From Straminergon stramineum (taxonomy: Eukaryota > Streptophyta > Bryopsida > Hypnales > Calliergonaceae): a stretch of DNA of 64,000 nucleotides. Under the pieces are notes generated by a model, which saw nothing but the letters and a program-made list of their open reading frames with translations, had not been told where the DNA came from and searched no databases. Shown piece by piece: positions 34,412 through 45,700 of this stretch. The stretch lies in assembly GCA_963920665.1 (NCBI GenBank), contig OY987269.1, forward strand, positions 17,362,501 through 17,426,500, written 5' to 3'. The position numbers and the translations under genes are program-made. The stretch's first letter is position 1; the number at the start of each line of letters is the position of its first letter.

Positions 34412-36250
34412 TCCCTAAATGCCCAAGACTTTTGTAGAGCTTTTCAAAGAATGTTCCAATTTATTTTAAAATCAAGTCCTTCATAAGGATTAACAATTTT
34501 TTTCTAGATTGTAAAGTAGATTTAAAAAGTAGACATGTTATGGATTATATGGGGAAGAAAACACCTCAATACCATGTATAGATTGAAAGAACTTTATGCA
34601 TGATTAAAAAGATGGGGTAGGAATTTAAAAGTTGCTTGAAGAGTCTTTCAATCATGTATTTACATGTCAAGACCAAAAATCATGGTCATGTAATAAATAT
34701 CACGTGGACTCTAAAAATACATGGCCTTATCATAAAGATAGTCATCTAAAAATCAATAAATTCTTGCATAAATAGAAGCATTTTTTTTCTATAAAAATCA
34801 TTCTTCAAATACTTTTAGTCATTGGTGTGCTTACTAGGTTCAATAAATAACATTCATAACTATAATCAATTTAACCCTTTTCAAAATCTATTCAACAAGT
34901 TATTAAAAATGATTTTGTAATGTGATTTTTTGGCTAATTTCTAGTGTATTTATAGACTCATCTTTCAGAGCTCTTAATAGTTAAAAATTCAATTTTCAAC
35001 ACCTACAACATATAATTTTTCAATAGAAATAACATAAATACTTTTTCACAAAATTCATTTTAAATTCTTGAACAAATACTAAGTTGATGTGATTTTCATT
35101 ATTTAACCCCTTGACTATATCATCACCAAAAAACTCTCAAAAACTATCATTTCAATACAAAAACCAAATTTTTGAAAAATATCATTTTTGTACACATGTA
35201 ACCATAGGGGCTTATAGTACACTAGACTAAGAAGATTTGGAAAAAAAATTAAGAAATTTCCACCTTGTAGATTGCAAGATATTAGCATTTGAAGTGACAA
35301 AAGTCCTTTCGTTGGCCTTCTGAAAATCTGAGCAGCTACACTTCACAAGGTCACATTTGTATGAAAAAATGTCCAAAACTGCTTAGTTTCATTCTTCAAG
35401 TCAAGTTGGCTACATGCCTAAAAATTTTCAAATCATTTGGAATTATGCAACATAGAGGGAAAAAATAGTAAATAGAAAGATGTAGAGAATGATTCAAAAT
35501 ACTAAATTTAAAAAAATTTAATAATGGAATTGAAAAATGCCAATCCCAATGGTTGTAATGTTGTAATAAACAATCTACACCTAATATTTTTAGTTTTTTT
35601 TCCAAAAATATTGAAAATTTGAGTTAAATAAATGACTTTGAAGTTTATTTTAGAGTAGAGAATCCATACTTGCCCGCAAACTAAAACATCTCATAACTTT
35701 TGACTCATTGATCAAAATGGAATCACTCAAAGCTTTTTATGTAAATTTGAATCTAAAAAAACAATTTCAATTTTTTATTTTTGAAAAAAGTGATTTTTTC
35801 AGATCTGCCCAGACTGCCCAAGTTGAGAAAGAAACTACATATTAGGCTATAACTTTTGATTCATATTTCCAAATTTCCTAAAATCTAGTGCACATGAAAG
35901 ATATTTCTCGTCCACACCTTCTATTAAAGTTTGGGCCCAAAACATGGAAATCTCTAGTCACTTGTACCTTCCCAAAACTTCTATGTTGCCAAAAATCAAC
36001 CTTCATGTGGATGTTAAATCATTTTAGAAAGACTTATCAAAATAATGTTGTTTGGGATTTAAAATTTGAGATTGAATTTTTCAAAAAAAATGAATAAAGT
36101 AAAGCTTTTTACAATTGGAATTCAAGAAATGAAACTTCTACCTTGTTTGTTGTTTCAATTTTGTTTAGGAGCGCTAACTAAGGTAGAAACTCCTAATTGC
36201 ATCCCTTTAGGGGGCCTCCTATTTCATTGGTTGAATGACCCTAAAATTTG
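34412..36250. mobile_element. TTAA/CCC element, subfamily B (copy 2, decayed, hosting a nested element)
   Basis: The left end TCCCTAAATGCCCAAGAC follows TTAA (34408-34411) and matches the start of the 39589 element (CCCCTAAATGCCCAAGG). Internal phrases such as 'tctagtgtattt' are shared. The right end is not recognisable and the end given here is a guess. A subfamily G element (35107-36013) lies inside. Confidence 0.45.
35107..36013. mobile_element. TTAA/CCC element, subfamily G (copy 1)
   Basis: Starts CCCCTTGACTATATCATCACC just after TTAA (35103-35106); TTAA follows at 36014-36017. Most of its length is the reverse complement of 51584-52556 (shared agagaatccata, taaaacatctcataactttt, ttctatgttgccaaaaa). 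It is 907 bp, non-coding, and its right end is decayed. Confidence 0.65.
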
Positions 36251-38978
36251 ATGAGATTATTAGCAAATTCAAGAAGAATGCAACCCGAGTGATTTTGTCA
36301 TTTTCCAATACTCTATAAATACTTTACAATTTTTCAGAAGTTGTACAAGTAAGGAGCCTAGATACATAACAATATACTCACTTTGAATGGATACTTCTGA
36401 AGTACAAAATGTCTCACCTCTCATTGGTTGCTCCTAAAAGTTGTGGTTTGAGTCATAAAAGAGCTCATTTAAGTCTATTTCTTAAGTGTTGGAGAATGAA
36501 AAGTGTTGCAATTGGGTGTTTCTAACTTATTTCTTACAAATGCTAATTCTAAATTTTGCACAACAATTTGTTTGAAACAAGTATCATTTGTTTCCAAAAT
36601 GTCAAATAAAAACTAGGGCTCTACTTCTAAACAGGCTACTAATGACAACCTATTTAAGGTTTTAACTCTTTTATATTGAAAATATTAGAGATATAGGTCA
36701 AAGGGATGATGCTTTTTTTTAATGTATATTGTAGATTTTCACACAAATACCATAGCTTCAAAATAATAGTTGTTATTACAACCTTGGAGAACGGAGTGAA
36801 TTTCCCAATGTTGAGGCACTTCCGCACATGTGTCTTCACCAAGGAGATAGTAGAAATTGACATCTTCAGAGAGATACTAGGATATGACTATTGTGTGACG
36901 ATGTCAACATATAGGTACAAGACATGCTCATGACTCGGCAACAATCTTCTCGCATGTAGTATCAACAAGTCATAGATGATGCACAACCTATGGTTGTCAC
37001 CAAGGACTACAAATTCTAGATCCTAAGGCAGACACCAATAAACAACTATTGAACAAAATACCCTAACTACAATGAATCCTTCACAAACCTTGTAGTCCAA
37101 TCCAAAATCCCTCAAGAAATCCTAATTACAAAGAAAAATAAGCTTTTAAAATAATTGAATCTGTTTTCTTCATAAATCTATTGAATGAAAACATGAGATA
37201 AATATATATTCAAATATTTAGCCTAAAAAAACTCTTCATCAACTTTTTCATTATGTAAATTATTTATATATGCAAACAATAGAAGAGGAATGAGCATATA
37301 AAGGGCAAAAAAGTTGTGTAGTATATGAAAGGGCTACACAAGTTATTTGATGCAATAGGAGTGACTTCCAGCTTTGATTCTATTTTTTTAGTCATGGCTT
37401 TCATTCCATAGCTTTGGTTGTGGATTTAGTCATGGCTTCACTTTTTGAGCTTCATTTCATGATTTTATCCCTGTCTATTCATACTCAGTGCACCCTATAT
37501 TCATCAATACTCAAATGGATATAATTATATAAGATTCAAAATATCACCTAAACTAGCTCCTACCTAAAGTAGTCATTGGAATTAAGAATTGCACTTCCCA
37601 AATAAAACTTTCTTTGTTAATATTTAGTTTCAAATCTAATCACAATACAAAGGCCCACCTATCATTGATGGTTATTCAATATCATCTTTTAGGCTCACTC
37701 ATTTGATGAAGGAATTTGTTCACATAATTTTGATGAGGAAAATTGTCTCTTCCTAAAATCTTATACAGGTCCACCAATTAAATTGATATAAGTTACATGG
37801 AAGTCGACCTTAGTTATATTGTGCCCGATCATTTGGCATACCATTGAGTCCAATAGTTTATCATTTAGCATTAGAGTTTGCTTGTAAACACCATTATTAA
37901 AAACAAGCAATTTCATTAAGAGTGGTTGACTCCTTCATTGTGCAGTAGCCCATTTTTTAGGCGAAGCTCCACTCAAACTTCTTCACATGAAACCTCTAGT
38001 AATACAAAGTCTCCTACCTTTGGTCTTAGAATCCACTAAAATGAGACAAACACCTACATTTCATTACAAGCTCAATATTCTTTGTTTACAACTAAATTGT
38101 AGCACCTTGTAATATTACACTGAGGTAACTTCTATGGGTAACTTCTATGGGTAAGACAACCTAATTTGCCTATAATTCTGTGCTGTGCAGCTCCTTTTTT
38201 CTCTCTCTCTTTTTAAAACATGTGCAACTCCTTTATTTTTTTATTTTTTTATATCTAAAACACGAACAGCTCCCTATTTGAGTAGCCCTGCTGCACTCCC
38301 TTTCTTTCCAATCCCTTCATCAGTAGGAACTAGGAAGCCAATAATTTAAGTTAAGTTAAGTTTGGTTGGATTTTCCATGATTTTCACTGTGCCCAGCAGC
38401 CCCAGGTGACCATCAGCCTGCGAGCGAGCGAGTGAGCAAGTGAGAGAGCCCCTGTGTCTGTGCCCTCCCACTTGATTAAGATCAGCTTACTTCCTGTGAC
38501 TTCGTTGAGTGCAGTAACTTACTGCAGTCCCCACTGAGACACTTGCAGGTTTAGGATACAGGTGGAACCTCCCTTCTCTTAGTGCATAACTTAACTTAGT
38601 TCCGGCACCATGCACTAAGTTAAGCGAGGTTCTACCTGTACTCATTATTATTTTATCCCATTCTTCAGTTGTTCGGTTGGAAGTTTGGGAGGCAACTATC
38701 TCAGGGACAGATAGATAGACCCATGAGCTATCATACTACCGTACGTACTTGGAATTAAGTTCGCTGGAATTTCACAGCGGTTGTGTGTCATTCCATGATT
38801 TCACAGCATCGAGTTTGCAAATCCAGCAGGGACAAAAGAGCCTGTGTAGTCTGTTGATCCATGTCAAACAGAAATGGCCGCCTCATCATTTGCTGGGTGG
38901 GGCAAGAGCTGAGTGAGCAAGACTGACTGTGAGGTTGTGTAATATAACAAGTTATTGGGCAGGTAGGAACTGTAACCT
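36018..38978. other. Intergenic, no gene seen
   Basis: AT-rich. A short direct duplication 'gtaacttctatgg' occurs at about 38126-38155. A palindromic pair at about 38550-38640 (aggtggaacctcccttctct / gcgaggttctacctgtac) is a possible small hairpin. No gene is supported. Confidence 0.35.
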
Positions 38979-38982
38979 TTAA

Positions 38983-39197
38983 CCCTTTAACGACGCAGCA
39001 GACAATGAATGAACGACAAGGAATTCTCCTGCGTAGGTCAGAATTGCAACTATTCATCCTTGGAATTAGGGGTGGAAAGGGGAGATCTTCTACAGTAGTT
39101 TGACTCCCAATGAGTATTTCTGATTTTTCTGAAGTGGATGATGTCACATGGTTCCAAAATGCCTGATTTTCATGGTCACCGACCCGGCATTCAAGGG
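38983..39197. mobile_element. TTAA/CCC element, subfamily A (copy 1)
   Basis: Starts CCCTTTAACGACGCAGCAGA and ends ...ggcattcaaggg, with exact TTAA at 38979-38982 and 39198-39201. It is 215 bp. It pairs in inverted orientation with the neighbouring 39213-39434 copy along its whole length, so the two could form a long hairpin. Confidence 0.88.
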
Positions 39198-39212
39198 TTA
39201 AAGGATGTTTAA

Positions 39213-39434
39213 CCCTTGAACGCCGAGTCGGTGACCGTGAAAATCAGGCATTTTGGAACCGCATGACATCATCCACTTCAGAAAAATCAGAAATACTCAT
39301 TGGAAGTCAAACTATTGTAGAAGATCTCCCCTTTCCACCCCTAATTTTGAGGATGAATAGTTGCAATTCTGTCCTACACAAGAGAATTCCTTGTCATTCA
39401 TCGGACAATAATTGTCCGCTGCGTCGTTCAAGGG
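39213..39434. mobile_element. TTAA/CCC element, subfamily A (copy 2, inverted)
   Basis: Starts CCCTTGAACGCCGAGTCGGT and ends ...gcgtcgttcaaggg. TTAA lies at 39209-39212 and 39435-39438. It is 222 bp and the near-exact reverse complement of copy 1. The short coding frames seen across both copies are mirror images of repeat DNA, not genes. Confidence 0.88.
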
Positions 39435-39588
39435 TTAACCCATAGACACGGACTTTTTGTGTCTGATGGAGGACAGAGATCCTTTTAGTAGGACAGAAGT
39501 GCAACTATTCATCCTTGGAATTTTGTTGTGAAAAGGGGAAGTCTTCTACAGTAGTTTGACTTTCAATGATTATTTTTTATTTTCTTAA

Positions 39589-41066
39589 CCCCTAAATGCC
39601 CAAGGTCTATTTTGAATTCTTTTGGTATTTGCTCTCAATTGAAGAAAATGCCAACATTTTGATAAGTTGTATCAATTTTTTTTAATTGTAACCATACAAA
39701 TTCAAACTAGACATGTTAGAAATCACGTAGGGAAAGAAAACACAACAATAACACTTATGAAGTGAAAAATTATAATGTTTGATCATGTAGGTGTTAAAAC
39801 TACAAAAGTGATGTGAAACTTTTCAATCCTCATTTCACAAGTCAAATCTAAAAAGTTGGTGACCAAAAACATATGAGATTAGAGGGCCTAAACATGCATA
39901 ACCCCTATCAATTTATGGCTTCTCAAAATATACTCTACAATTTTTTTTAAATGGATTTTGATTGTGATTATTTCTCCAAGATCTAGTGTATTTGAGGCAC
40001 AGTCCGGGAAGTTTTTTACAAAAATCAGACCATTTCCTTCATTCTAGAAGCTGGCTCGGATTTTTCAATTTTTAGCTGAAAGCCAACTTGAAGAATGAAA
40101 AAAATTTCAGTTGAATCCTACATTTTCAAATTTGATTAGGCAATTTGTTGGATTTTTTCATTTTCATTTGTCTAATTTCCAAAATGTGGAAAATGGGTCT
40201 GGTTTTGTGTTTTGGGGGGTAGTTTTCACTCCCTATTTTTTTTCTATAAAGTATCCTTCAATATTTAAGTGGGGATTTAATTTTTACTCCCTATTTTTTT
40301 TCTTACAAGTATTATTGGTGGGCGGCATTGGCATGGCAGATGGCATTGATCAACAGTAGTAGTGCATTTATGCAATCAAGAAATGCTAGTTATTTCACAG
40401 AATTTTGTGATTCTACCCCACCCCACCCCCACCCCCCCAAAAAAATACTTAAAGCCAATTAATTCAAATGCCTTACTAGTTACCACAAAGGGTAAATGGG
40501 TCATTTTTAATTTAGTATTATAGTTTGGTACATTACTTGAGTCTCTATTATTTTCCTATGTACACGTTAGAAACAATTCTTAGAAAGTAGGTGCCCAGTC
40601 AACTGCCCGCCAAAAAAAAGTCCATTTAATCAGTAATTTTCCTACATACTCCAAGGACAAACAACCAAAATGCCAAGATTTAATTTTCCTACCCAGTCCA
40701 TTTCCGGATATCTCTTTTTTCCATTGGATCTTCATCCTAAACATTTCTATGTCATTCGGAAATCTTCAAAAAAGTTCGGCTAGGTCATAACTAAATGCCT
40801 GTACTCCTCGTATATTGATTTGAGGCTCATTTCCAAGAGCCCTCAACACTATGGAAAGTCAAGATTGCAATGGGTACCCTTGCACAAAATCTTGAATAGA
40901 AAAATCACAATCATTCATTTTCAAAATTGGATTTTTGATGCTAAAACTAGACTTCAAAAAGGAACTTTCCAAAAATATAATCTACTAAAAATAGCATATT
41001 GGTTAGGTTCTATTTAACTTCAAAGTTTTGCAAACACCAAATTTTAGTGCCTTGGGCATTTAGGGG
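39589..41066. mobile_element. TTAA/CCC element, subfamily B (copy 1), nested
   Basis: The perfect 17-bp inverted ends are CCCCTAAATGCCCAAGG, with TTAA at 39585-39588 and 41067-41070. It is 1478 bp, inserted into the copy-3 A element. I find no transposase frame; the interior is AT-rich and related to 34412 onward and, inverted, to 50929-52770. Confidence 0.88.
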
Positions 41067-41131
41067 TTAAAGTAGGTGATGTCACATGGTTTCAAAAGGA
41101 TGATTTCCACGGTCATTGGTCCATCCTTTAA

Positions 41132-42097
41132 CCCCTCACCACCGAAGGGGACGAAAAGTATCCTCAAGTCAAATTCAAAGTGCTGTAACTTTTGCATCCG
41201 ATGTCCGAATTCAATAAAACTTGTTGGAAAATTTTCACTCTCTCTTCTAGTTTGTGTGGTAAAATTTTAAGATCAACCCAAGATGTACTTAGTGAATTTT
41301 TGGAAGCCAATTGAAGTTTACAAGTTCAATTTGAATTCACTAAACTACATTTGATGGCTGCAACTTTGGGGGCTTGTATCTCCCTTCATCCAAAGTTTTT
41401 TTTCAATAAAATTTGTTGGATTGTGTTCCCCTTGAAGTTTAGTTATTGTAGAAAAAATTTCATGTCAATCTAGGTTGTTTTGAATGTCTGGGAGCAATTC
41501 GAAGTTCAAAATCTAGACATTTTTGGATTATAGTGAACTTTGGTGTCTTGTTTCTTCTTCATACAATGTTAGTTTTCAATAAAAAAATATCTGGAAAAGT
41601 TGCGCTAACTAGTCTAGTTTGTGTGAATAAAATTTCATATCAATCCAAGAAGTTACGAGTGACTAAGAAGCATTTCAGAAGAATGAGGTTCAATTTTTGA
41701 TGTGTTTTATGCAACTTTTCTTGCTATTTTTTGGCATTTCAAAGCCATTTTGCAGACACAATGATTCAATTGAATGATATTTTTTTCATCAATGTGTTTG
41801 TATGCCGATTTTCAATCAATTTATAGTCTAAAGTTTCTTCATTTGAGTAGATTTAGAAACCAAATTTCGCCTCCATATGTGTTTTTAGGAAAATTTCAGC
41901 ATCCTTTTTTAACACTAAAACATTATAATCTTGCAATCTATCAGATCAAATGACACCAAACTTGATTCACGTCATCTACAACAAGTGCAGTACAAGATTG
42001 TACAATTGAGATCTCTATATCTCAGTGAAAATTATATCTATAACACTTCAAAAGGAATGTTGTTTTTGAACCTATTCAAGCCTTAGGCCATGAGGGG
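41132..42097. mobile_element. TTAA/CCC element, subfamily C, nested
   Basis: Starts CCCCTCACCACCGAAGG; the right end reverse-complemented is CCCCTCATGGCCTAAGG. TTAA lies at 41128-41131 and 42098-42101. It is 966 bp, non-coding, and inserted just inside the right terminus of the copy-3 A element. Confidence 0.83.
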
Positions 42098-42183
42098 TTA
42101 AGGGTTAACTTCAAATGACATGAACTAAAGTTGCAAGAGGGAGGGATCACAAGGCCATTAGATGAGTGAGTTCTTTTGTTTAA

Positions 42184-42324
42184 CCCTTAAACATTGACAC
42201 AAATATTTTGTGTCCGATGGATGACTTCATTGTTGACTGTAGAAAAATAGAATGCACCTATTGGTCCAATAATTAGAATAATTTTGTTGACTACCTTGGT
42301 TATGGGGATTGTGTCCTTTAAGGG
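42184..42324. mobile_element. TTAA/CCC element, short subfamily A relative
   Basis: Starts CCCTTAAACATTGACACAAA; the right end reverse-complemented is CCCTTAAAGGACACAATCC. TTAA lies at 42180-42183 and 42325-42328. It is 141 bp. The 'ttttgtgtccgatggatgac' stretch matches the left part of the element at 39439. Confidence 0.8.
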
Positions 42325-42328
42325 TTAA

Positions 42329-43268
42329 TTTGAATCTTTGGATGTACACTCATTGGTCTCATCGGCCTCCATCCACTGATAGAAATAAGATGGTAGTAAA
42401 TGAATTGACTGTTTCTTCAAATGAATGGTATTTATCAAATTTGATAATCATTGGATTTTGAGTTTTTTTGAGGACTTGGTAGTAGTAAGAGAGGCAACAT
42501 TGATAGCCACATGGGTGAGAAAAGACCATATTTGTTATATTGAGACTTTTCATAGATTCTGAGACAGAATGCTAGTTATTGGAAAATTGATTTAAAAAAA
42601 TAGTAATTGAAACCAAAAATAAATAATGCTCAAGTAGTGATCCTATAATTAAATTATAAAAGTTGATGTTGTTAACTATTTATAAAAAATACTAGTAAAG
42701 AGATAAAGTGACTTATCTTCGAGTCGAGGATAAAAATTATGAGACTGCAAAAAGTCTCAATATAATGAACATGGCCTTAGAAGGGAAAAGTGATTCAATT
42801 AACCCTTAGCCCTTCAGTTCCAACTTTGAGGCCATGATTTCAAGCCATTTTTCACTTTGGGGTAGGCCTACATTTTCCACAATGCAATATTTGTTGTGAG
42901 GTTCTTGTAATTTTTTTAATTACCAAAGATGCATGAATTTCACTACTAGCTTGATGTCTAGAATATTTCAAATATTTTAAGTCCTGATTAAAAAGTTATG
43001 CCTCAAAAGGATACTTTTTTTTTTCCAAGTTAAGGGTGATTTAGGGTAGCCATGATAGATAGGTCCACTTGGGCTGAATTTTTTTATGTATACTCTCAAT
43101 AAGATTGTTAACATCCCCCCAATGTTCAAAGGCATCCAAACACAAAGTTTTGACTTACAAGCCTTAGAAATTGAATACAAAAAAGTCAATCAAAACCCTC
43201 TCAAGAAATGTCTAACACCATTCATTCTTCAAATGCATTTAAACAACTTCGAGATAAAAAAAATGTCT
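42329..43268. other. Intergenic with one unpaired CCC end
   Basis: At 42799-42802 a TTAA is followed by CCCTTAGCCCTTCAGTTCC, which looks like another TTAA/CCC element start, but I cannot find its partner end. No gene is supported. Confidence 0.35.
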
Positions 43269-43820
43269 TTGTTTGACTAGCCTATGACAAGCAAAAGATC
43301 CATCATAGACATCTAGGGAATGACTCATTGAAGTCTTGCATCAACCCATGGTATACTTTGTTTTCAAGAAATGCAATTTGAACCACCATAATTAAGTTGA
43401 GTTAATGGCCACAATCAATGTCTTGGATGATGGTGAGTGAGTGATTAGTGATTGCAATAGAAATTGTCACTTTTGAGTGTAAATTCATCATACAAAGTGA
43501 CTTCTTTCTTGCTTCATGTTTCAAAAATGTTAGAAAATATAATTATAATTGCTTTAGGTGAGTAAGGTAACCATTATCATGGAGACACTTTTTGTTTGTT
43601 GGTTTTGGGGTAATTGAGAGACTCTTTTGAGCCAATTGGGTAGCACACTTCAAAAATTCGTAACAAATCTATACTTTGCCAAAAAAAAAGTAAAATTTCA
43701 ATTGTGCTCCCTATTTCTCACATTTGTCTTTGTGTGGAATTAAAAAAATAAAAAAAATTCCACAATCCCAACAGGGCCAGCCAGTCATTCAGTTCTGCAG
43801 TGTCATAGGTTAGTTTACCT
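43269..43820. mobile_element. AGGTAA-family element, inverted decayed copy (copy 3)
   Basis: The left part 'tagcctatgacaagc...gatccatcatagacatctag' is the reverse complement of the right part of 57608-58580. The right end ...tgtcataggttagtttacct matches the family terminus. The interior contains the reverse complement of the 'caaagacaagtgtgagaatt' phrase. The left boundary is approximate. Confidence 0.55.
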
Positions 43821-44095
43821 TTTTATTATTTATGCCCTACCGCTGCAAAACCAGAGGAAGGGAATGTAGGGAATTAAGGGATCATCGTCACGCACCTGAA
43901 AATCCCAGTTGGCCGAGCTTGATGCCATCCAGATCAAACAAAAAAAACATTGTTCTCTGCCACGTCAGCAAATATTCCCACCTACAGATAATAGGTATGC
44001 AGTAATTAAGTTACTATTAGCTTGGGTACCTTACTGTAAGTTATTGGGGGCAATAGCCCAGCCCTGCTCTTAGTCCCCTTTTCCAATGCCATTAA

Positions 44096-44662
44096 CCCCT
44101 AAAGGGCTGAGGCATATTTTAGACACAAATTGTGAAAAACCGCCCATTTTATAGGGCAGTGAGAAAAAAATGAAAAAAAAAGTTTTTTTCAAAATTCAAC
44201 CTTACAAATTTGTACTAGACTACTATAAGAATGTGTGGAAAAAATTTCAGAAACTTTGACCATACAAATTGAAAGATTATAACTTTTGAAGTTAGGAGAA
44301 TTTTTTTTTTTGACCTTGCTCGTCAAGGCCAGCAGCCTTTAACTCCTCCTAGAGTGAGATTTTTACACTACACGTGGTTGTTGTTTTTGACATTTGCATC
44401 TTACATCATGAAAGTTACATACCTACCAAATTTCAGAAGTAGAGGAGGTATTTTGCACATGCTGCCCGAGCTGCTTGAAAAGCTTAGGGCAGCATAACTT
44501 TTGATCCGGGCACCTGATCAGAAAAAAAATTATATTTCCACTTAGGAGATGTATGTTCACACCTAGAGTCAAAATTTGAAGAACATCCATTACAAAATGA
44601 CTTCATACAAACCTTCCCAAGATTACCTGTGTACGTTCAATAGTCATTCAATCCTTTAGGGG
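44096..44662. mobile_element. TTAA/CCC element, subfamily D (copy 2)
   Basis: Starts CCCCTAAAGGGCTGAGG after TTAA (44092-44095) and ends with inverted CCCCCTAAAGGATTGAATG before GTAA. It is 567 bp and related in inverted orientation to 27395-27972, including the gggcagc phrases and 'ttacatcatgaaag'. Confidence 0.75.
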
Positions 44663-44764
44663 GTAATTTATGCCAGATGCCATCCCATACTGGCTATCTT
44701 ACATTTAGTGATCCCCAAATATACCACATTTCTATTGAGTGATTATAGAATGGCACACTAAATA

Positions 44765-45146
44765 AGGTAAAGGCACCCATAAACGATCAAATAAGTAATT
44801 CTATACAGGATCTAGAGTAGTGCAAGGCGAAGCAAATATTTTTAGACGTACAATTATAGAATTGGTGCGGTTTGCAAAAAAATAGGTAATTTTATTGCTT
44901 GAACTAAAAATACTATGAATTTTGAAAGCCAAAAGTTGGTGTAGACCCATATCTAAATGAATGTCTAGAGTCTTCCAAAACCACTCACTTAGGTCATTCA
45001 AGGTGAGGGACATATGTCATGGCACTCAAGATGAAGGACATGTGTTAGTTTTTGCAAAAAATTGAAATGAGTACTAACCTCTCTTGAATTTCAGACACCC
45101 TATTGATTGTTGATGGAATACTAGTTGGTAATAGGTGCCTTCACCA
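44765..45146. mobile_element. Possible AGGTAAAGGCACC-ended element
   Basis: The left end AGGTAAAGGCACCCATA follows TA; the right end reverse-complemented begins TGGTGAAGGCACCTATTAC. The ends pair over about 16 of 19 bases. The interior shows no coding potential. Boundaries are approximate. Confidence 0.45.
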
Positions 45147-45282
45147 CAAGTTACATTTGCCTTTGCAATGGAATTTTGCTTCATTAGCTCAAAAAAATAA
45201 ATTATATAGACATATAATAACTCCATTCTTGTAGATTATCCAGTAGCATATAGTTGAAGGTGGATACACCCCAAGTGAGGAA

Positions 45283-45415
45283 TGCTATTATGTGAGCTTA
45301 GGAGCATGAGTCCATGAGCCTACAAGACTATACACTTGTGTTACATGCGTCTATATTATACAAACCTTTCATGATTTAGTAGAACTATGTTATTTCTCAA
45401 TTAATCATGGCAATT
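45283..45415. mobile_element. TGCTA-ended element fragment (copy 3)
   Basis: Starts TGCTATTATGTGAGCTTAGG, matching the inverted right end of copy 1, and continues with 'gagtccatgagcctacaag' and 'tctatattatacaaaccttt' as in copy 2. The far end is not recognised. Confidence 0.45.
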
Positions 45416-45635
45416 TCAAAAGTACATGCATACTTTTGAGAGCCATTGTATATCACAAATTCACATTGAACATTCTTTCTTCTTTTCATTGATACTGTAT
45501 ATTACATAACATAATTTTTCTTGATGCTTCCTCAATGAATATTATTTGGATAATTCCACTTTTGTTTATAACATTCATCATCAATGTAATGGATGGTTGA
45601 GCACAAAGGATTTACTAAAGCTCATTTACTTTGTG

Positions 45636-45700
45636 GCTGGCAAGCCTGTAATTTCTCCCTTGCAATGAAATTTCTTTTCATTTGTGTCAAAATAAAATAA
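45636..45700 (+). repeat. SINE-like 3' tail
   Basis: Carries gtggctggcaagcctgta, cccttgcaatgaaatttctt, ttcatttgtgtc and an A-rich (aaaataaaataaa) tail. It is a plus-strand copy. Confidence 0.65.

Larger units (their letters stand above)
39439..42104. mobile_element. TTAA/CCC element, subfamily A (copy 3), with two nested elements
   Basis: Starts CCCATAGACACGGAC and ends in GGG; TTAA lies at 39435-39438 (shared with copy 2) and 42105-42108. Subtracting nested elements B (39589-41066) and C (41132-42097), each with one TTAA duplicate, leaves 214 bp, the same size as copies 1 and 2. The remaining segments align with copy 1 in order (gcaactattcatccttggaa; gatgtcacatggtt). Confidence 0.85.

Noticed and set aside
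38788..39445. Frames of 119 and 60 codons with identical starts (MTSSTSEKSEILIGSQT)
   Set aside because: They are mirror images created by the inverted A-family elements, not a duplicated gene.
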